This document shows, piece after piece, positions 13,201 through 25,000 of a stretch of DNA of 64,000 nucleotides. Below the pieces are notes generated by a model. It had not been told where the DNA came from, made no database searches, and saw nothing but the letters and a program-made list of their open reading frames with translations. The stretch lies in assembly GCA_029948255.1 (NCBI GenBank), contig JALIZF010001485.1:124001-188000 (forward strand), written 5' to 3'. The stretch's first letter is position 1. Every line of letters starts with the position of its first letter. Origin of the DNA: Telmatactis stephensoni. Its lineage: Eukaryota; Cnidaria; Anthozoa; Actiniaria; Isophelliidae. Position numbers and translations under genes: made by a program.

Positions 13201-16200
13201 AGATCAGGTTAGTGGTTATATTTATAGTTGTATGTAGTTAAATGACTGTTTATTTAAGTGTCCAATGCAGAGCTTCCACTAACTGGGGACACTGTACTCA
13301 CACACACACTACCACCACATTCTAACAGTCCATGCAAACAAGTTTCAGCTCTCTAGTACGCTTTTAATGAGGGAGTGAAACCCGGAGAAGAAACTTCGAA
13401 AAACTCTCGAAGCAAGGAGAGAAACAAACCGACAAACTCAAGTCCCGTGTAATGCCCCGCCCAGGAATTGACCCCGGGACCACACTAGCGCTCCCACCGC
13501 TCGGCCACCCTTTTCCACCCACCACTACCACCAATATATTGCATCCTCACTAGAAAAATTCACTTCCAGTTCCATGTAAAGGTTGCTCTTAGCAAGATGT
13601 CTGTATTATTAAAATATTGCCTAAAATTAAAGATTAACATTGTTTTTCTCTATTTGAAGTCCCGGGAATCTAGCGAATCGGGTTCAGTCATCTCAACCCA
13701 TTCTGACCGAAGTGCTACAACAAATCTTGCTGGGCCTGGATCGAGCGATCGAAGGAATGTTATGGCTCCAAATAGACCGACACTCAACGGAGAGGTTTCG
13801 ATTGGAACACGAAGAGAAGCCGAGCGGCGACTTCAAGGCGAAGGTGATACGAATGGTTCGGCGATAATTAATGGCAGACAGCAAATGTACCCTCCACGAT
13901 CTCAAATTGTAAGTGTAATTTGTAATTCTTTCCTTTCTAACGAAACGAGATTTAGTAAGACTTTATATCTCATGCAACGTTTCTCTTATTCTCATATTCT
14001 AAATTTCGTACCTCCCTCTTAACAAGCCCATCCTACTTGGAAAGCGCTATTGTAAAGGCCTGTGTGTTAACAGTTTCAAATAATTTTTTCAGGGACAAAC
14101 ATCCTCAGCCATCCCCCCACCGGTGTTTGCTGGTCAATCTCAAAAGTCGTCGTCAAGTTACTCATCCAGCTTACCTTCCCACTATTCATTTCGCGAGGAA
14201 GCGCCCAGTTCTACCTCGTCCATGCGCAACCCACCAACAGGGGAATGGATGCGACACGACCCTCGTGGCTCCCAAGCTTCAACTCTCAGTTACGAAGAAG
14301 TTCATTCGTTTCGTTCCGAAGAGCCGAGCATGGTCTATGGGACTCACGACAGTCAGCGGAACAATCAACCAGTTCTCAGACCCCCTTCCTATCATGAAGC
14401 CATTGGATACAGAAATGAAATTGTCAACCACATGTATGTTGACCAACTTCGACCATCTGCTCGGAGAACACTCGATCCTACTCCGGAAATCGATCCCCGA
14501 TTTTCGCCACCACCCGGTTACTCTACAATCGACCCTCGTTTTTGGTCCCAAGATGGTTATTCCCAACCCCCAAGATCGAGCTACGATACCGTGCCAACTT
14601 CCGGTACACAAACTTCCGGCTATATAACTTCCAGCAGACAACCAGTCTCGCTATCTAGACCCGAAACGTCTAGATTCTCACCAAGTGACCCTGTATATGC
14701 ACCTAGTAACCAAGATTCCGAGCGATTGGAAGAAAGAATTCATATGCAACGAAGAGAAGGTCGTCGTATAATCGATACAAGTCCGGCAGATCGGACTGAC
14801 ATTTTATTGGTATCCCGACCGTCTGACGAAGAAGTACGAGCGCCTCTTGCACCAATGGACGACGAAGAACAGGTCAGTACTCCGACCATATTTATAGATT
14901 GCAAAATAAAGGATAAATATTTACCGAAGCCTAAAAAATTGACATTACTTTTTGCGAGGGCGATATGCCCTTTACAGGCACTGGAAATTTTGCTCAATTC
15001 CTATGATAGGAAATATCGAGTAAATATCTAATAAATTGCATTTTCCTATGATAGGAATTGGACAAAATGTAGGAAAATATATTTTCCTACATATTTTCCT
15101 AGATATTTCCTATCAAAGGAAGAAGAAAAAGTAGAAAATATCTAGAAAAATGTAATTTCCCATGGTAGGAAATATCTATGAAAATGTGTTTTCGGTACAT
15201 TTTCTCCAGTTCCTATCATAGCAAAATATAATGTCCTAGATATACCCTACCGCAGGAAATGGGCAAAATTTCCAGTGAGGGCGAAGCTCAAAACTGTAAC
15301 AAGTGTTAATGTATTCGCATATTTTTGTCTCGCCCTTCTCCAATTAGTGCTTAGATAAGAGATAAGATAAGAGAATCCTTGGATGCTGATTGGATGGTTG
15401 GCCTTTCAAAAGAATGCAAATACATTGTAGCTGGTCATACTTTTGGGCAGTAATAGCTAGATCATTTACGTATAAAAGACCTTATAAAAAGACCTTATAT
15501 ATAAAAGGCTATTTTTAGATCCCCACCCCACCCTTATTAGTAAGTGTCGCTTGGTAGGTCCTGACCCTATCAAATACCAGTTCCCTTCAATATGAGTATA
15601 ACACCAAACTGTATTACAAAGAAAAGAACTGTTCTCTTTTGAACGCGTCTAATAGAATAGAATTGGGATATTATTACGCTAGTTCTTTCTCCAAACTAAA
15701 CCTGCTAACGCGCTATGGATGATGTATATATTCCTGGTAGCGATACACTGGTACGTAGAACAGCTACGCTTCAACGTGAGCTGCGGTTGTCTTGTGATGA
15801 AACCTATACCAAGGACATAAAGCCAAAATAATTTTTCGATAATCCTGAATTTTTATCAAACCTACTACAATTCCAAACGTATGTCAACTTACATTCTCTT
15901 TTATTATTTGAGGTCTATAGAGTAGAATTCGTATGAATTAATGGGAAATACAGGAGAAATAGTATGGGAAGTGAGCGGGCAATAGTATAATTGTCTAATA
16001 GAAAAAGCTTAATTCTACAGCGTTTCGACATTTATTTTTAGATCATTGCAAAACGTCGAAGCGTTTAAGCACTTTCTTCGCGTTCGTTTGCCAAGTGCAA
16101 ACTTTAATAGCTTATCGTTTTCGGTTAGGGTCCCATAGTCTCCTGTATCTAGCGGTATAAACTGACAATTCTTCCTCAACTGACTTCATTCTTATTCTCT

Positions 16201-18470
16201 CAACAGTTCACAGTACGAATTCACAAAAACCCCAACCTAGGGTTCAGTATTGCTGGAGGTATTGAATCAACGACCAATCCTTACGATCCACATGATCCCA
16301 AGGTATCTCACAATCTAAGATAGTATCTTTCATTTCTTTCCATTTCCCATTTTTCCATTTCTGTTCAAACCTCAAAGACACAAAGATTCTTTTTCTGTAA
16401 GAGAGTTAAAAAATTGTTAATAGGGTTTTGAAGCGAGGATAGTATCTTTTCTTCATTTATTTCAATTTCAAACGTATGTCAACTTACATTCTCTTTTATT
16501 ATTTGAGGTCTAGAGTAGAATTCGTATGAATTAATGGGAAATGCAGGAGAAATAGTATGGGAAGTGAGCGGGCAATAGTATAATTGGCGTATAGAACAAT
16601 GAAACTAAATACCAGGAATAAAGCTAAATTGATAGATTGAGGCCAGTAGGTGATGATTCAGAGGCGGAGTTGGACCTCCTCCCTTCCTCCTTTTGATGCT
16701 CGTCACCAATCCTCGTGCATCCACAGTTTTCACACAGGCATCCCAAAACCCCACCAGAACAATGGTCCACTTCCGATATATGCTTCACCTGCCACATACA
16801 AAGGATTTAGAACAAGGCTAAGGCTTCATGCTAAAACTTTGTCTTGTTACGAATGACTGAGCTTTATGCACGTAGCCTCGTCTTGATTCCTTTGTATGTG
16901 GCAAGTGAATTGTATCTCGGAAGTCGGCTATTGTCCTATTTCGTTATGACGTCACGGCTTGTTTATGAGGGGATAGAATCGTCTAGAACAATAGAAATTT
17001 GTTTAAAATTCGCTCTGCTAAGAAAAGTTTTAACTCAAATGGGCTGGTACCCAAATATGAGATGCATCAATGTTTAATAAACAACATTTATTGCATTTAA
17101 TGGCTGTTACCGCTTTTCTTTGGTCTATAAAATGCATTTTTGTCAATTTTCTTTGTGTTGTTTGTTTTGTGCCCCTCTCGCGACCATGAAACAACAGAAT
17201 GTTTCAGTTAGAGTTGGATTGGGAAATCCAACTCTAACTGTAACCTAAATTGTAAATAACCTGTAAATAACCTTTTCCTGTTTTCTTTGTGTTGTTTGTT
17301 TTGTGCCCCTCTCGCGACCATGAAACAACAGAATGTTAGAGTTGGATTGGGAAATCCAACTCTAACTGTAACCTAAATTGTAAATAAACTGTAAATAACC
17401 TTTTCCTGTTTTCTTTGTGTTGTTTGTTTTGTGCCCCTCTCGCGACCATGAAACAACAGAATGTTTCAGTTAGAGTTGGATTGGGATAGAAAAAAAGAAA
17501 CGAAAAAGGGAGCTACAAAATAAAAGAAAGAATGGAAAGAAATAGAAAGAAAATTGGATGAAAAGTTAATGATTAAGTGAGGCAGATTGATGTGAGCGAG
17601 TGAGGAGTGAATGCATAAATGAATGGGATCATCAATTAATTGTTTGGTACTTCATTTCTAGTGCATATATGTCACCAAGGTTCAACCTGAGGGACCCGCT
17701 TCTTATTCGTTAAAACCAGGTGACAAAATACTCGAGGTGAGCTAAAAATTTTATTGGTTTATACAAATATCCAGGCGAAGGATTTGTTAGTTTACTGTAA
17801 GCGAGAGGCTCGTGAGTTTAATTTCTTGATAACAGACTGTGTGACATCCCTAAAACTATAGTGTTAAAAATATAACATAACTCCCGCCTCGACTAGTGTC
17901 AACTATTTGCGGGAGTTACAGTTTTGTAAATTATATTTAATGTTACTAAATAAAGTTGAAGTTGAAGTTGAAGTTAGTCTGTTTACGTAAGAGCGACATG
18001 AATCGTGTTGTAAATTCTTTCTGATTTGGAAAAGCTTGGAAAAATAGCGCTGCTTACGCTTGCGTCAAAAAAGACCATTCTCTACTTTCACAAAGCCCAT
18101 AATGCCATCTGCTTTTGTAATTAAAATAAAACAGATTGTCATTCAAATCAAAAACAGAAGGCATTATGGATATACGAAAGTAGAGAATTTAGGATTCAGA
18201 ATATGATGGGTGTCGCAATTACACAGACAGATTTTAATTTAGCATTGGCATCGTTTCTTTCACTTTTACACACATTTTGGTGTTTCAAATATTTTATGAA
18301 CATGAATTAAAAGTGCTTATAACGATTGGTCTTTAACAATTGGTTTTTAATGATGTTTTTAGGTCAATGGAATCAACTTGAGAAATATTTCGCACGAGCA
18401 CGCTGTGACTTTTCTAAAGAACAATCAAATGGTAGATCTACTAATATCACGTAAAGCAGAAGAGTTATAG
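1764..18470 (+). CDS. ERBIN/LRRC7-like: LAP-family scaffold protein (LRR + one PDZ), Erbin/Densin/Lano type, 22 exons
   Basis: Membrane-associated polarity/junction scaffold of the LAP (LRR and PDZ) family. Exons: 1764-1943, 2094-2211, 2290-2368, 5265-5354, 5588-5644, 6048-6111, 6970-7044, 7560-7704, 7958-8030, 8191-8236, 8684-8767, 9250-9365, 10517-10586, 11144-11258, 11613-11749, 12154-12302, 12901-13207, 13660-13908, 14093-14872, 16207-16302, 17662-17736, 18363-18470. All have AG/GT borders and matching phases, giving 1070 residues. Residues 1-399 are LRRs (for example [17 protein letters not shown] and [15 protein letters not shown], very close to vertebrate Erbin). Residues 400-437 match the conserved block after the LRRs. 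Residues 533-635 are proline-rich with a PPLPPRP SH3-type site. Residues 719-978 are Ser/Pro/Tyr-rich. Residues 979-1070 are one PDZ domain with carboxylate loop NLGFSIAGG. The start ATG is chosen because the N-terminus aligns with the family (Cys before the SHCSL motif). Human Erbin is longer in the linker. Erbin, Densin and Lano cannot be told apart here, since a cnidarian gene may predate their split. Confidence 0.93.
3270..3688. mobile_element. TTAA-flanked MITE (piggyBac-like) in intron 3 of the LAP gene
   Basis: Terminal inverted repeats AGGGGGACTAGCATCAAAAT, with TTAA at 3266-3269 and 3689-3692. A TTAA target duplication is typical of piggyBac-derived elements. Confidence 0.7.
3807..4106. 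repeat. Foldback element, about 75-bp arms
   Basis: The left arm (CTGCTAGCAGAGTCTTCCAC ... GAGACTCTGCTGGTCTAGGC) is matched by the complementary right arm ending CTCTGCTAGCGGGGAAGG. It lies in intron 3 of the LAP gene. Confidence 0.75.
4183..4224. repeat. (C)n(A)n low-complexity tract
   Basis: A run of about 22 C is followed by about 20 A. The length is likely to be uncertain in any assembly. Confidence 0.9.
5713..5830 (+). repeat. SINE body fragment, intron 5
   Basis: Shares GAGCACTGA, GAGTGCACTGTTGGC and CTTCCTGGGAGAC with the SINE at 6185-6465. The tRNA-like head is missing. Confidence 0.55.
6185..6465 (+). repeat. tRNA-derived SINE in intron 6 of the LAP gene
   Basis: An A-box-like AAGCTCAGTTCATTAG and a B-box-like GTTCAATTCCC (6237-6247) have tRNA spacing. 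They are followed by a body with GCTTTAAATACCC and GCACTGATGGTAGAGGGG. Related bodies occur at 5713-5830 and 9930-10110, all in the same orientation. Confidence 0.6.
9930..10110 (+). repeat. Two SINE body fragments in tandem, intron 12
   Basis: Two head-to-tail copies of TAGCTCAGTGTAGCTTTAAATACC followed by GGATGAAGCA, the same family as 6185-6465. Confidence 0.55.
10120..10334. repeat. Inverted-repeat element (AAGGCGGGTTA family), intron 12
   Basis: Ends GTCTGGTTGTTCAAAGGCGG and the complement of CCGCCTTCGAGCGACCAGAC. It also has a partial internal repeat of the same end. Confidence 0.65.
10660..10842. repeat. GTGCGGTAATACGAGCAA foldback element, intron 13
   Basis: A near-complete hairpin with ends GTGCGGTAATACGAGCAA and TTGCTCGTATTACCGCAC. 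Relatives are at 21097-21290 and 31119-31520. Confidence 0.75.
11301..11450. repeat. 150-bp foldback element in intron 14
   Basis: Ends CTTAGGGTGTTGTCCATTTT and the complement of AAATGGAAAACACCCTTAG, with further pairing through GTGGAACCAACC. Confidence 0.75.
11836..12065. repeat. GACCGTGCCGT tandem array in intron 15
   Basis: Imperfect repeats of GTGACCGTGCCG and CATGACCGCGCCGTGCT. The left flank (GCCATGATGTCTATAAAAAA) matches the complement of the unit at 72-514, so this is an expanded copy of that element. Confidence 0.65.
12574..12655. repeat. 82-bp hairpin in intron 16
   Basis: AGTCTCCTACGCAGCCACAG pairs with the complementary end CTGCGTAGGAGACT, with further pairing inside. This is a small MITE. 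Confidence 0.75.
13365..13512 (-). repeat. tRNA-derived SINE in intron 17
   Basis: On the - strand it starts GGTGGCCGAGCGGTGGGAGC, a Leu/Ser-tRNA-like A box, with a B-box-like GGGTCAATTCC at about 13465-13475. There is no complete tRNA fold, so it is a SINE head rather than a tRNA gene. Confidence 0.6.
14985..15265. repeat. Nested short inverted repeats (TTCCTATGATAGGAA), intron 19
   Basis: Repeated palindromes TTCCTATGATAGGAA, with AATTTTGCTCAATTCC on the left and its near complement GGGCAAAATTTCC on the right, form a foldback region just after exon 19. Confidence 0.6.
15873..15993. repeat. Direct repeat, left copy, flanking PDZ exon 20
   Basis: 121 bp, nearly identical to 16468-16585 (CAAACGTATGTCAACTTACA ... 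GAGCGGGCAATAGTATAATT). The two copies bracket exon 16207-16302. Confidence 0.8.
16468..16585. repeat. Direct repeat, right copy, flanking PDZ exon 20
   Basis: 118 bp with the same orientation as the left copy, differing by a 2-3-bp indel (TCTATAGAG versus TCTAGAG) and at least one base. Confidence 0.8.
17145..17482. repeat. Three tandem copies of a 130-bp unit in intron 20
   Basis: Starts at TTTTCTTTGTGTTGTTTGTT near 17147, 17280 and 17409. Each unit contains a hairpin GTTGGATT/AATCCAAC; the last copy is cut short. Confidence 0.8.
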
Positions 18471-18682
18471 GGAAAAACGCAAGGTTATTTACGTAACCAA
18501 GACGTAGGTGAATTACGTACGTAAGCTACTAATATGAAACAGAGGAGATATGTAGAGATACTACTGGAAATGTGATTTGCATACCAGACTGAGACGTACG
18601 TTTACGTCAGGGTACGTACGTACTCTTCATTGAATTGTACGTTTACGTACGCGCTCTTCATCTGAATATCACATTAGACTAG

Positions 18683-19235
18683 GCGCATTTTCGAAAAATT
18701 AGATACCTGGAGGCATTTTGGGGTAGAGGCTGGTAACATAACTATTCTAAACTAATTTTTCATGCTGAATGCGAATATGACTGTTACCAAGATTCTGTAA
18801 TCTTATACGTGTAAATGACGTATTTTGTGAATTGCTACAGTCATTTCATACTAACGGCTTTTTCATGTAATTCAAAAAGTTCCCAAACTTAAAAACAATT
18901 ACCATAGCTGGAAAGAGGACATCAAAATCAGTAAAACTGTGAAGTTTGAAGGATATAAGTTGAAAAATCAAGGAGATACGAATTTTCAAAAAACGAAATT
19001 TTTGTATGAAAACACTTACAGTTATGCAAGAGATACAAACAAATTTCGATTTTTGAAAATTCGCATCTCCTTGACTTTTCAACTGATATCCTTCAAACTT
19101 CACAATTTTACTCATTTTGATATGCTCTTTCCGGCCATGGTAATTGAAAAAGCCGTTAGTTACCAGCCTCTACCCCAAAATGCCTTCTGCACTTTTTGCG
19201 ATCGACTTTTTCAGTTTTGCGCCTTGTCTACATAC
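18683..19235. repeat. Foldback element, same family as 52041-52659
   Basis: The arms share GGCATTTTGGGGTAGAGGCT on the left and its complement on the right (19165-19190), plus CACTTTTTGCGATCGACTTT near 19190-19212. The middle has its own inverted copy (AAACGAAATTTTTG... against ...CAAATTTCGATTTTTG). It lies in the intergenic gap after the LAP gene. Confidence 0.7.
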
Positions 19236-20131
19236 AAGAGTGAGCGGTCTGATCTCCCAACGTTGCAAAGACAACAGTATGCGGCGTACTGCAAACGTGA
19301 TCGTGAACCACGTAGACTAGACGTGCGTAGACGTAAGTATACGTATATGAACTCCGCAGTAGCCACGAAATGAAGAAGAGCCAGCAGACGTATATCTACG
19401 TACGTAAGTGAACCGAACACTGCTCCGTACAGACTGCAGTGGATTCACTTTTGCAACCCTCTTGGTGATCATTGATTTTGGATCCCATCATCTTTACGAA
19501 TTTCAAATAATGCACGTAGAATATTTGTGCAGTAGAGTAACAGTTTCAGTCACTTGATCCACGAAGTTACTTTACGTATAGGATTTGTTTCCATATGATC
19601 GCTAGTCCAGAACTGGACCCAGTTTTATCTGCGCGCGCGACAACAATGAGAGGAGAAGATCTGGATTAAATATTTTCGCGCGCTTTTTTTATTTTCTTAC
19701 TTTTCGTACATGTTTATTATATATATAGTTATTACTAAAAGTGGGTCCAGTTCTCGGTATGCGATCGCTAGCTAGTATTATTGCTAGTTTTCTGCGACCA
19801 CTGGCGACTTTCATATCGAGTAGGACCGAGCACAAGTTCCCCAATATTGTGATAATCAACACAAGACCCACATAGCCAGTAAATGGCGATCCTAGCGATC
19901 ACGATCAACTGGTACTCGATTCGAGGTGACTAAGTAATTTTAAAGTCTGCTTATGTCTATTGGTCTAATATCAAGAGAGAATTTGTTTATAGCTAAAAAG
20001 TAGTCTCTGAATTAGCTCCAAAATGTTTACAAAAACTCTATTAGTTAGCTTGGGAAGAGGATGTTTGAATCGTTCTTGATGTTGCAAAACAATCATGCAT
20101 TCTTTGTTTGCTTTGCGCTATATAAAGTTGT

Positions 20132-20690
20132 GGGTCCGGTTGCTAGAAGGCGGGTTAACGCTAGTCCACAGTTAAAACCAAAGGTTTTCTACAGACCTAA
20201 CCCTGGGTTACTGCGGTTTTCGACATTCTTGAGTTGCATGTGACGTCACGGCAGCCATCTTGGATGAACTTCAACAAAAGATTTCTCTTTAGCGTCTCTT
20301 GTTTGTTCATCCAACATGGCTACCGGTTCTTTGTCTTTTGATTCCCAAAGGAATGGGTGAAACCTAGCAATTCTGCGAACTCTGACCTTCAAACAGTTCG
20401 TTGGAATTTGGTTATTCACTCCGCCCATCAAAACAAAATTACAAAAATCAATAATTAAAGTACCTAAAATCCTACCAAATGATCAAATATGATCATTAGA
20501 CGATATATGATAGCTAGCTAGCTATACTATCATTTTGGTATTAATAGTTCGTATTAGTGATTTTTACTTTTGATTGACAGAAGCAAAAACGCTAATTGGC
20601 GGATGGCGTTTGAATGTCGGGGTTCGCAGAAAGTCGAAAACCGCAGTAACGCGCGCTAACCCGCCTTCAAGCGACCTGGCCCTGTTGTAC
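20132..20690. repeat. Outer inverted-repeat element (AAGGCGGGTTAACGCTAG family)
   Basis: The left end GGTCCGGTTGCTAGAAGGCG is matched by ...CCGCCTTCAAGCGACCTGG on the right. It is split by the nested element at 20210-20647. An uninterrupted relative is at 10120-10334. Confidence 0.65.
20210..20647. mobile_element. CTGCGGTTTTCGA TIR element nested inside another inverted-repeat element
   Basis: The ends are CTGCGGTTTTCGACATTC and the complement of GTCGAAAACCGCAG, flanked by TA. Relatives lie at 44977-45243, 54344-54580 and, diverged, at 33460-33730 (shared AACAGTCCGTTGG and TTTTGATTGACAGAAGC). The host element spans about 20132-20700 and is related to 10120-10334. Confidence 0.75.
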
Positions 20691-21096
20691 TTAGTTTTGG
20701 CTAGTGTAGGCTTCATGCATCAAAGCAACGAACTGTTAGGGAGGGGAGGGGAGGGGAGTTTAAGGTGACAGCATGCTGAAGACTGAGCAATACAAGTTTA
20801 TGTTGTATTTGTAAAGTTTAAAAAATAGCTCTCCGACCTAATATATCTACCTGTGCGTTCTGCTAGAATAATTACGTTTTCACTACGTCTACACTAATCT
20901 ACATATTAGCCTGAGTATCAAGCTTTCTAAAAGGACGGGAAGGAAGAATGGAGGAGAAGAGAAAAGGGAAGGGAAAGCCTTCCCCCTCCCCTTCCCCCTA
21001 AAGGCCTGATACTTAGGGTATAAAATTGAAAACGAACCTTTTTGCTATGGTTAGGCATTTCGTCCACACTAAAACAGCGTTTTTCTTTTTTCTTAA

Positions 21097-21290
21097 GGCC
21101 CGGTAATACGAGCAACAAAATCGTGCAACTTGTCGCGCAAAATTGTTGCGTTGCACGTTGCAGAGCAAATGTTGCTCGTATTACCACCCCGCGCGCAACA
21201 AATTTTCTTTGTTGCACGAAGTAGAAGCACTGTCTACTTTTTGCAACAAAGAAAATTTGTTGCGCGCGGGGTGGTAATACGAGCAACATT
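21097..21290. repeat. GGTAATACGAGCAACA foldback element
   Basis: Same family as 10660-10842. It has a second internal hairpin built on GCGCGCAACAAATTTTCTTTG and its complement. Confidence 0.7.
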
Positions 21291-22070
21291 TCACGAGTTA
21301 TCTATTCCGCGATTAGTGTGAAAAGTATCCCCTTTATCTACTCGCACAATTAAGTCTAGAGGGAAAAAACTAGAAAACCATAACCTTGAAAAGTGGCAGC
21401 CATGTTGGTTGAACGAACAAGAGACACTAAATGAGAAATCTTTTGTTGAAGTTCATCCAAGATGGCTGCCGTGACGTCAATTGAAACCTAGCAACAGACC
21501 GATGAATATTTTTTGCTGTACATTTTGGTATGTAATGTGTGATTTCGAATTAATCAGTTTTGAATATTAAAACTGATTCTCAAAGGTTATATAATATAAA
21601 AGTTTTACTGAAAGTTCTGTACTATACTTATGAAAACAATTTAGTATGCTAAAAAGTCAAAAATAAAATATTTACACAAACCAATCACTTTTGATAGTTA
21701 GAAAAACTTATTTTTTGGGGGGAAACGAGAACGAATATTTAATTTTTCCCGCTCCATATTTGCAAGAATATCTATAAGTGAAAATTGCTGAATTTGGCGG
21801 AAGCAGCAAAAGCGAGGGAAGAAGTCGAGGGAAGAATGCTTTGTCCAGCCGGGATGTTTTTGACAGCGCCAAGGGTTTTGTGGAGGGCTAGGGGGGAACT
21901 GAAATGAAAAAGAATATGACTTTACGGTTCGTGAGTTGCGCATGCTCTGTAACTGAACGGGGACCTCGGTGCGTCCGAACGTCAAATATTTACACTGGAA
22001 AACATCACCTCGTTAACTCTGTGCTTTGAATTAACTCCTCGTTTTCAAAACCCAAATCAAATACAAAACA

Positions 22071-25000
22071 ATGCATTTCATGTTGAGCTTTCTAGTTCTT
22101 GAGAGAATGTTTGGACTCGCGTTTGCAGAAAGCAAGCTCGTGTTGACGTTCAGTAACAATGCGTACATTGCTAGCAGATCTTCCACGCTGGATAGACTGA
22201 ACAGAACAAGAATCGAAGCTCACTTTAAGACCATCCATCCATCAGGGCTACTTCTCTACGCTGAAAGACAAAACCAAAACTTTATTTCTCTTGGTCTTCA
22301 ACATGGGAAACTCAGGTAACGTAAGCTATATTTGTCAGAGAGAGAGAGAGCGAAATAATTTGTTGTAGGGACAATTGTTCCCAAGTGAACTGCCAGCTTT
22401 CATTAGAAATTGTATTGCGGGGATAAATACTGGCCTGGGACAAGCTTTTGCCATGAATTCAAACTTGTTTAAACTATTTTCCAAACTCTAAAGATCTAGA
22501 CTTGGATCAATTTGACCGAACATGCTGCTTGCTGATTTAATCATAGGTTGCGCTCCTGCCATCAATACAAACTGGTTTAAACTATTTGCCAAAATCGAAA
22601 GGCTTGGATCAATTTGACCGAAATTGCGCATCTTCATACATGCTTATAGGTAGTACATTGAACACGATTAAGTTATCTTATCCCCAAAATATTGTCCTCT
22701 ATATACTTGTGCCGAGTTTTGTGGTCGAAAACATTGCAATCTCATTGTGTTTTTGAAAATACAATTTGCCATTCAATTTCCCGCCAGTTTCAGTTCTTAC
22801 AGAATAATTATTAGTAATGTTCTTTGGGGGATTGCAATACTCGGAAAATGTTTGCTTTTGGAAGATGCAGAGATGTATAGGCAGGAATGTAACTTGTTTC
22901 CGGTTAACAATTGTTTACACAAGATGGCCAATTGGGCTCAGTTGTTCAAAGCTGGTTTATAGCGCTACACCAAAGTCAATTCTGAAGAAACCATTAATTT
23001 TATCCCAGGGTTAGCGAACAACAGCCCTATGGTTAGCGTTGTCGGTCATTCAGTCAAAGAAAAATACTTAAGTAGACTGAGACGTCAATTATTGAAAATT
23101 TATAAACATTTTACATGGCAACGAGCTACAGCTACTCACATAGACAACTCATGCGTTGGTTGTTTATAAAGGCGGTGTTACACGAGACGGCGATTTTTAA
23201 CGACGATTTTCCGCGCAACGTTGCAACAACTCGCAATATTTTGTGTTGCGAGTTTCTGACTTGGATTCAAAACCTCGCAACGCGTTGTCGAAGCGAAAAT
23301 TGCAAGGAAAATCGTTCCAAGTGTCATGTTACACGAGAATGATTTTTAACGCAACGCCGTTGTGCTGAGAATCGTCGTTACATGTAAAAATCGTCTCGTG
23401 TAACACTGCCTTTACACCGTAACACTTTGCGATATTCACCGCTAGTTTCAAGTTTTGTTTATACAATCCCTTTGCGATCTCTCAAAGAGATCTCTATCAC
23501 TCTAACGCCTTTTATAAAAAGGGCATTCATACCAACTTATAATCTTATTAACGCCTTAGAATTTTTTAACAAAACGTCTTTAATCAAGTTTATAAACTTG
23601 AAGAGAAAGAGTGAGGCAAGCAAAAATACTTTTTGTGAAATACGTCACATGTGTTATGTAGGCCGATTCTAGCACCAATTGTTATGGGGGTGAATTCAGT
23701 CAATTAATTCCACCAAGGTAGAGCGTACAAGGAATCTTTATTCGTCGTCACAAATAGTAGTAGTTTACAGTTTTGGAGTCAAACTGCGAGGGTGAAGCTA
23801 AGCTAGCATCTAGCCTTATTTATACAAGTTCATTAACATAACCCACTCAACTGGTTGTAGTGAGTTCTACTGAAGACTCATTAAATATTCACGATTTTGA
23901 CCTGGTCAAGGTCTGTTGACACAATGACCTTAATCCTACAATAACTCTTTGTAAAAGGATTAATCTAACAAAAGCGTCGATGACAATCGCTTGTATATTC
24001 AAGTCAAAACAAACTGAGATATAAAAACTGAAGTCTTATTCGAGAACAAGTATACTTTTCCAAACTCAAAGTCCGTTGGTAAACAAAACTAATAGATGAC
24101 GCTATCTTAGATTTACAGGCAGATATTCATCTTCTGCGCTTGCGTCAAAACTACATTTAGAACAGGTTTTTGCTGACAGGTGCAGTACAAAGTCCAACTC
24201 TAGTCCTTCGAGTAATTAAACTAAATCTTTCCAGTTCCGATCAACAAGATCCGATTACCGGCCTATTGACCTGAGGTGTTTTACAAGGTCAACAGCTTAA
24301 TTGCTTTTGTTCTTATAATTAAAAAGTTCTCAAGGACAAGTGGTTGTCAAGGAAACTAAAGATGAACTTAGTTCTTTTCCTAAGTTAGAAATTTGTACTT
24401 TTCTAGCCTCCTGACAATACTCCCCTATTAAGATTCGAGCTCCTGCGAGAAGTAATGAAAGGCTGTAAAAGATCCTATGTAGTTCTAAATTTTTTTCCTA
24501 ATTCCCTAAATGAATAAATGCGATTAGATACTCTGAAAATTGGAAATTGACTAACCAATTTTTCATTTGAATAACGTGATGAAATACTGGTAAAATATGA
24601 GGAAGTTGTACTGAATTCCTTACTTGAATAAATTTGATTATGTGTTAAATTTTTTTTGTTGAATTTTCTGATGTTTTTGTACTTTTCGTACACTTGTTTT
24701 GATCCCATCACCAAAATAGAAGATAAAACCTAAATATACCTTAAAACCTAAGTAAAACCCTAAATATTAAAGATTACAATATTATACCGTGCAAATACCT
24801 CTAGAACTTCTTAACGTCTATTAACACGAAAGAAATACCTGAAAGATAAGAACGTTAGAGCCATTCTAGAAGTTTACAATAATAAATATAGGAAGAGACT
24901 TTGCTCATAAAAATTGACAATAAACTGTCAAAGTTCCTTATAACGTTCCGGTTTCTTTATCTTGTGCCTTAATCTTCATGTATCGTTGAATTCCATGGTA

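Larger units (their letters stand above)
18471..22070. other. Intergenic region between the LAP and CNTNAP-like genes
   Basis: No gene seen. It holds foldback and MITE elements (listed separately), a CGTACGTTTACGT-rich patch at 18500-18660 and a hairpin at 21398-21470 (GGCAGCCATGTTGG and its complement). The CNTNAP-like promoter should lie in 21500-22070, but no clear TATA box is visible. Confidence 0.6.

Noticed and set aside
13365..13512. Functional tRNA gene on the - strand
   Set aside because: A- and B-box-like sequences are present but acceptor and anticodon stems do not form, so it is a SINE head.
14037..14627. 196-codon + strand frame overlapping exon 19 of the LAP gene
   Set aside because: It is a shadow of the real exon in another frame. 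The exon frame has proper splice borders and matches the LAP linker.
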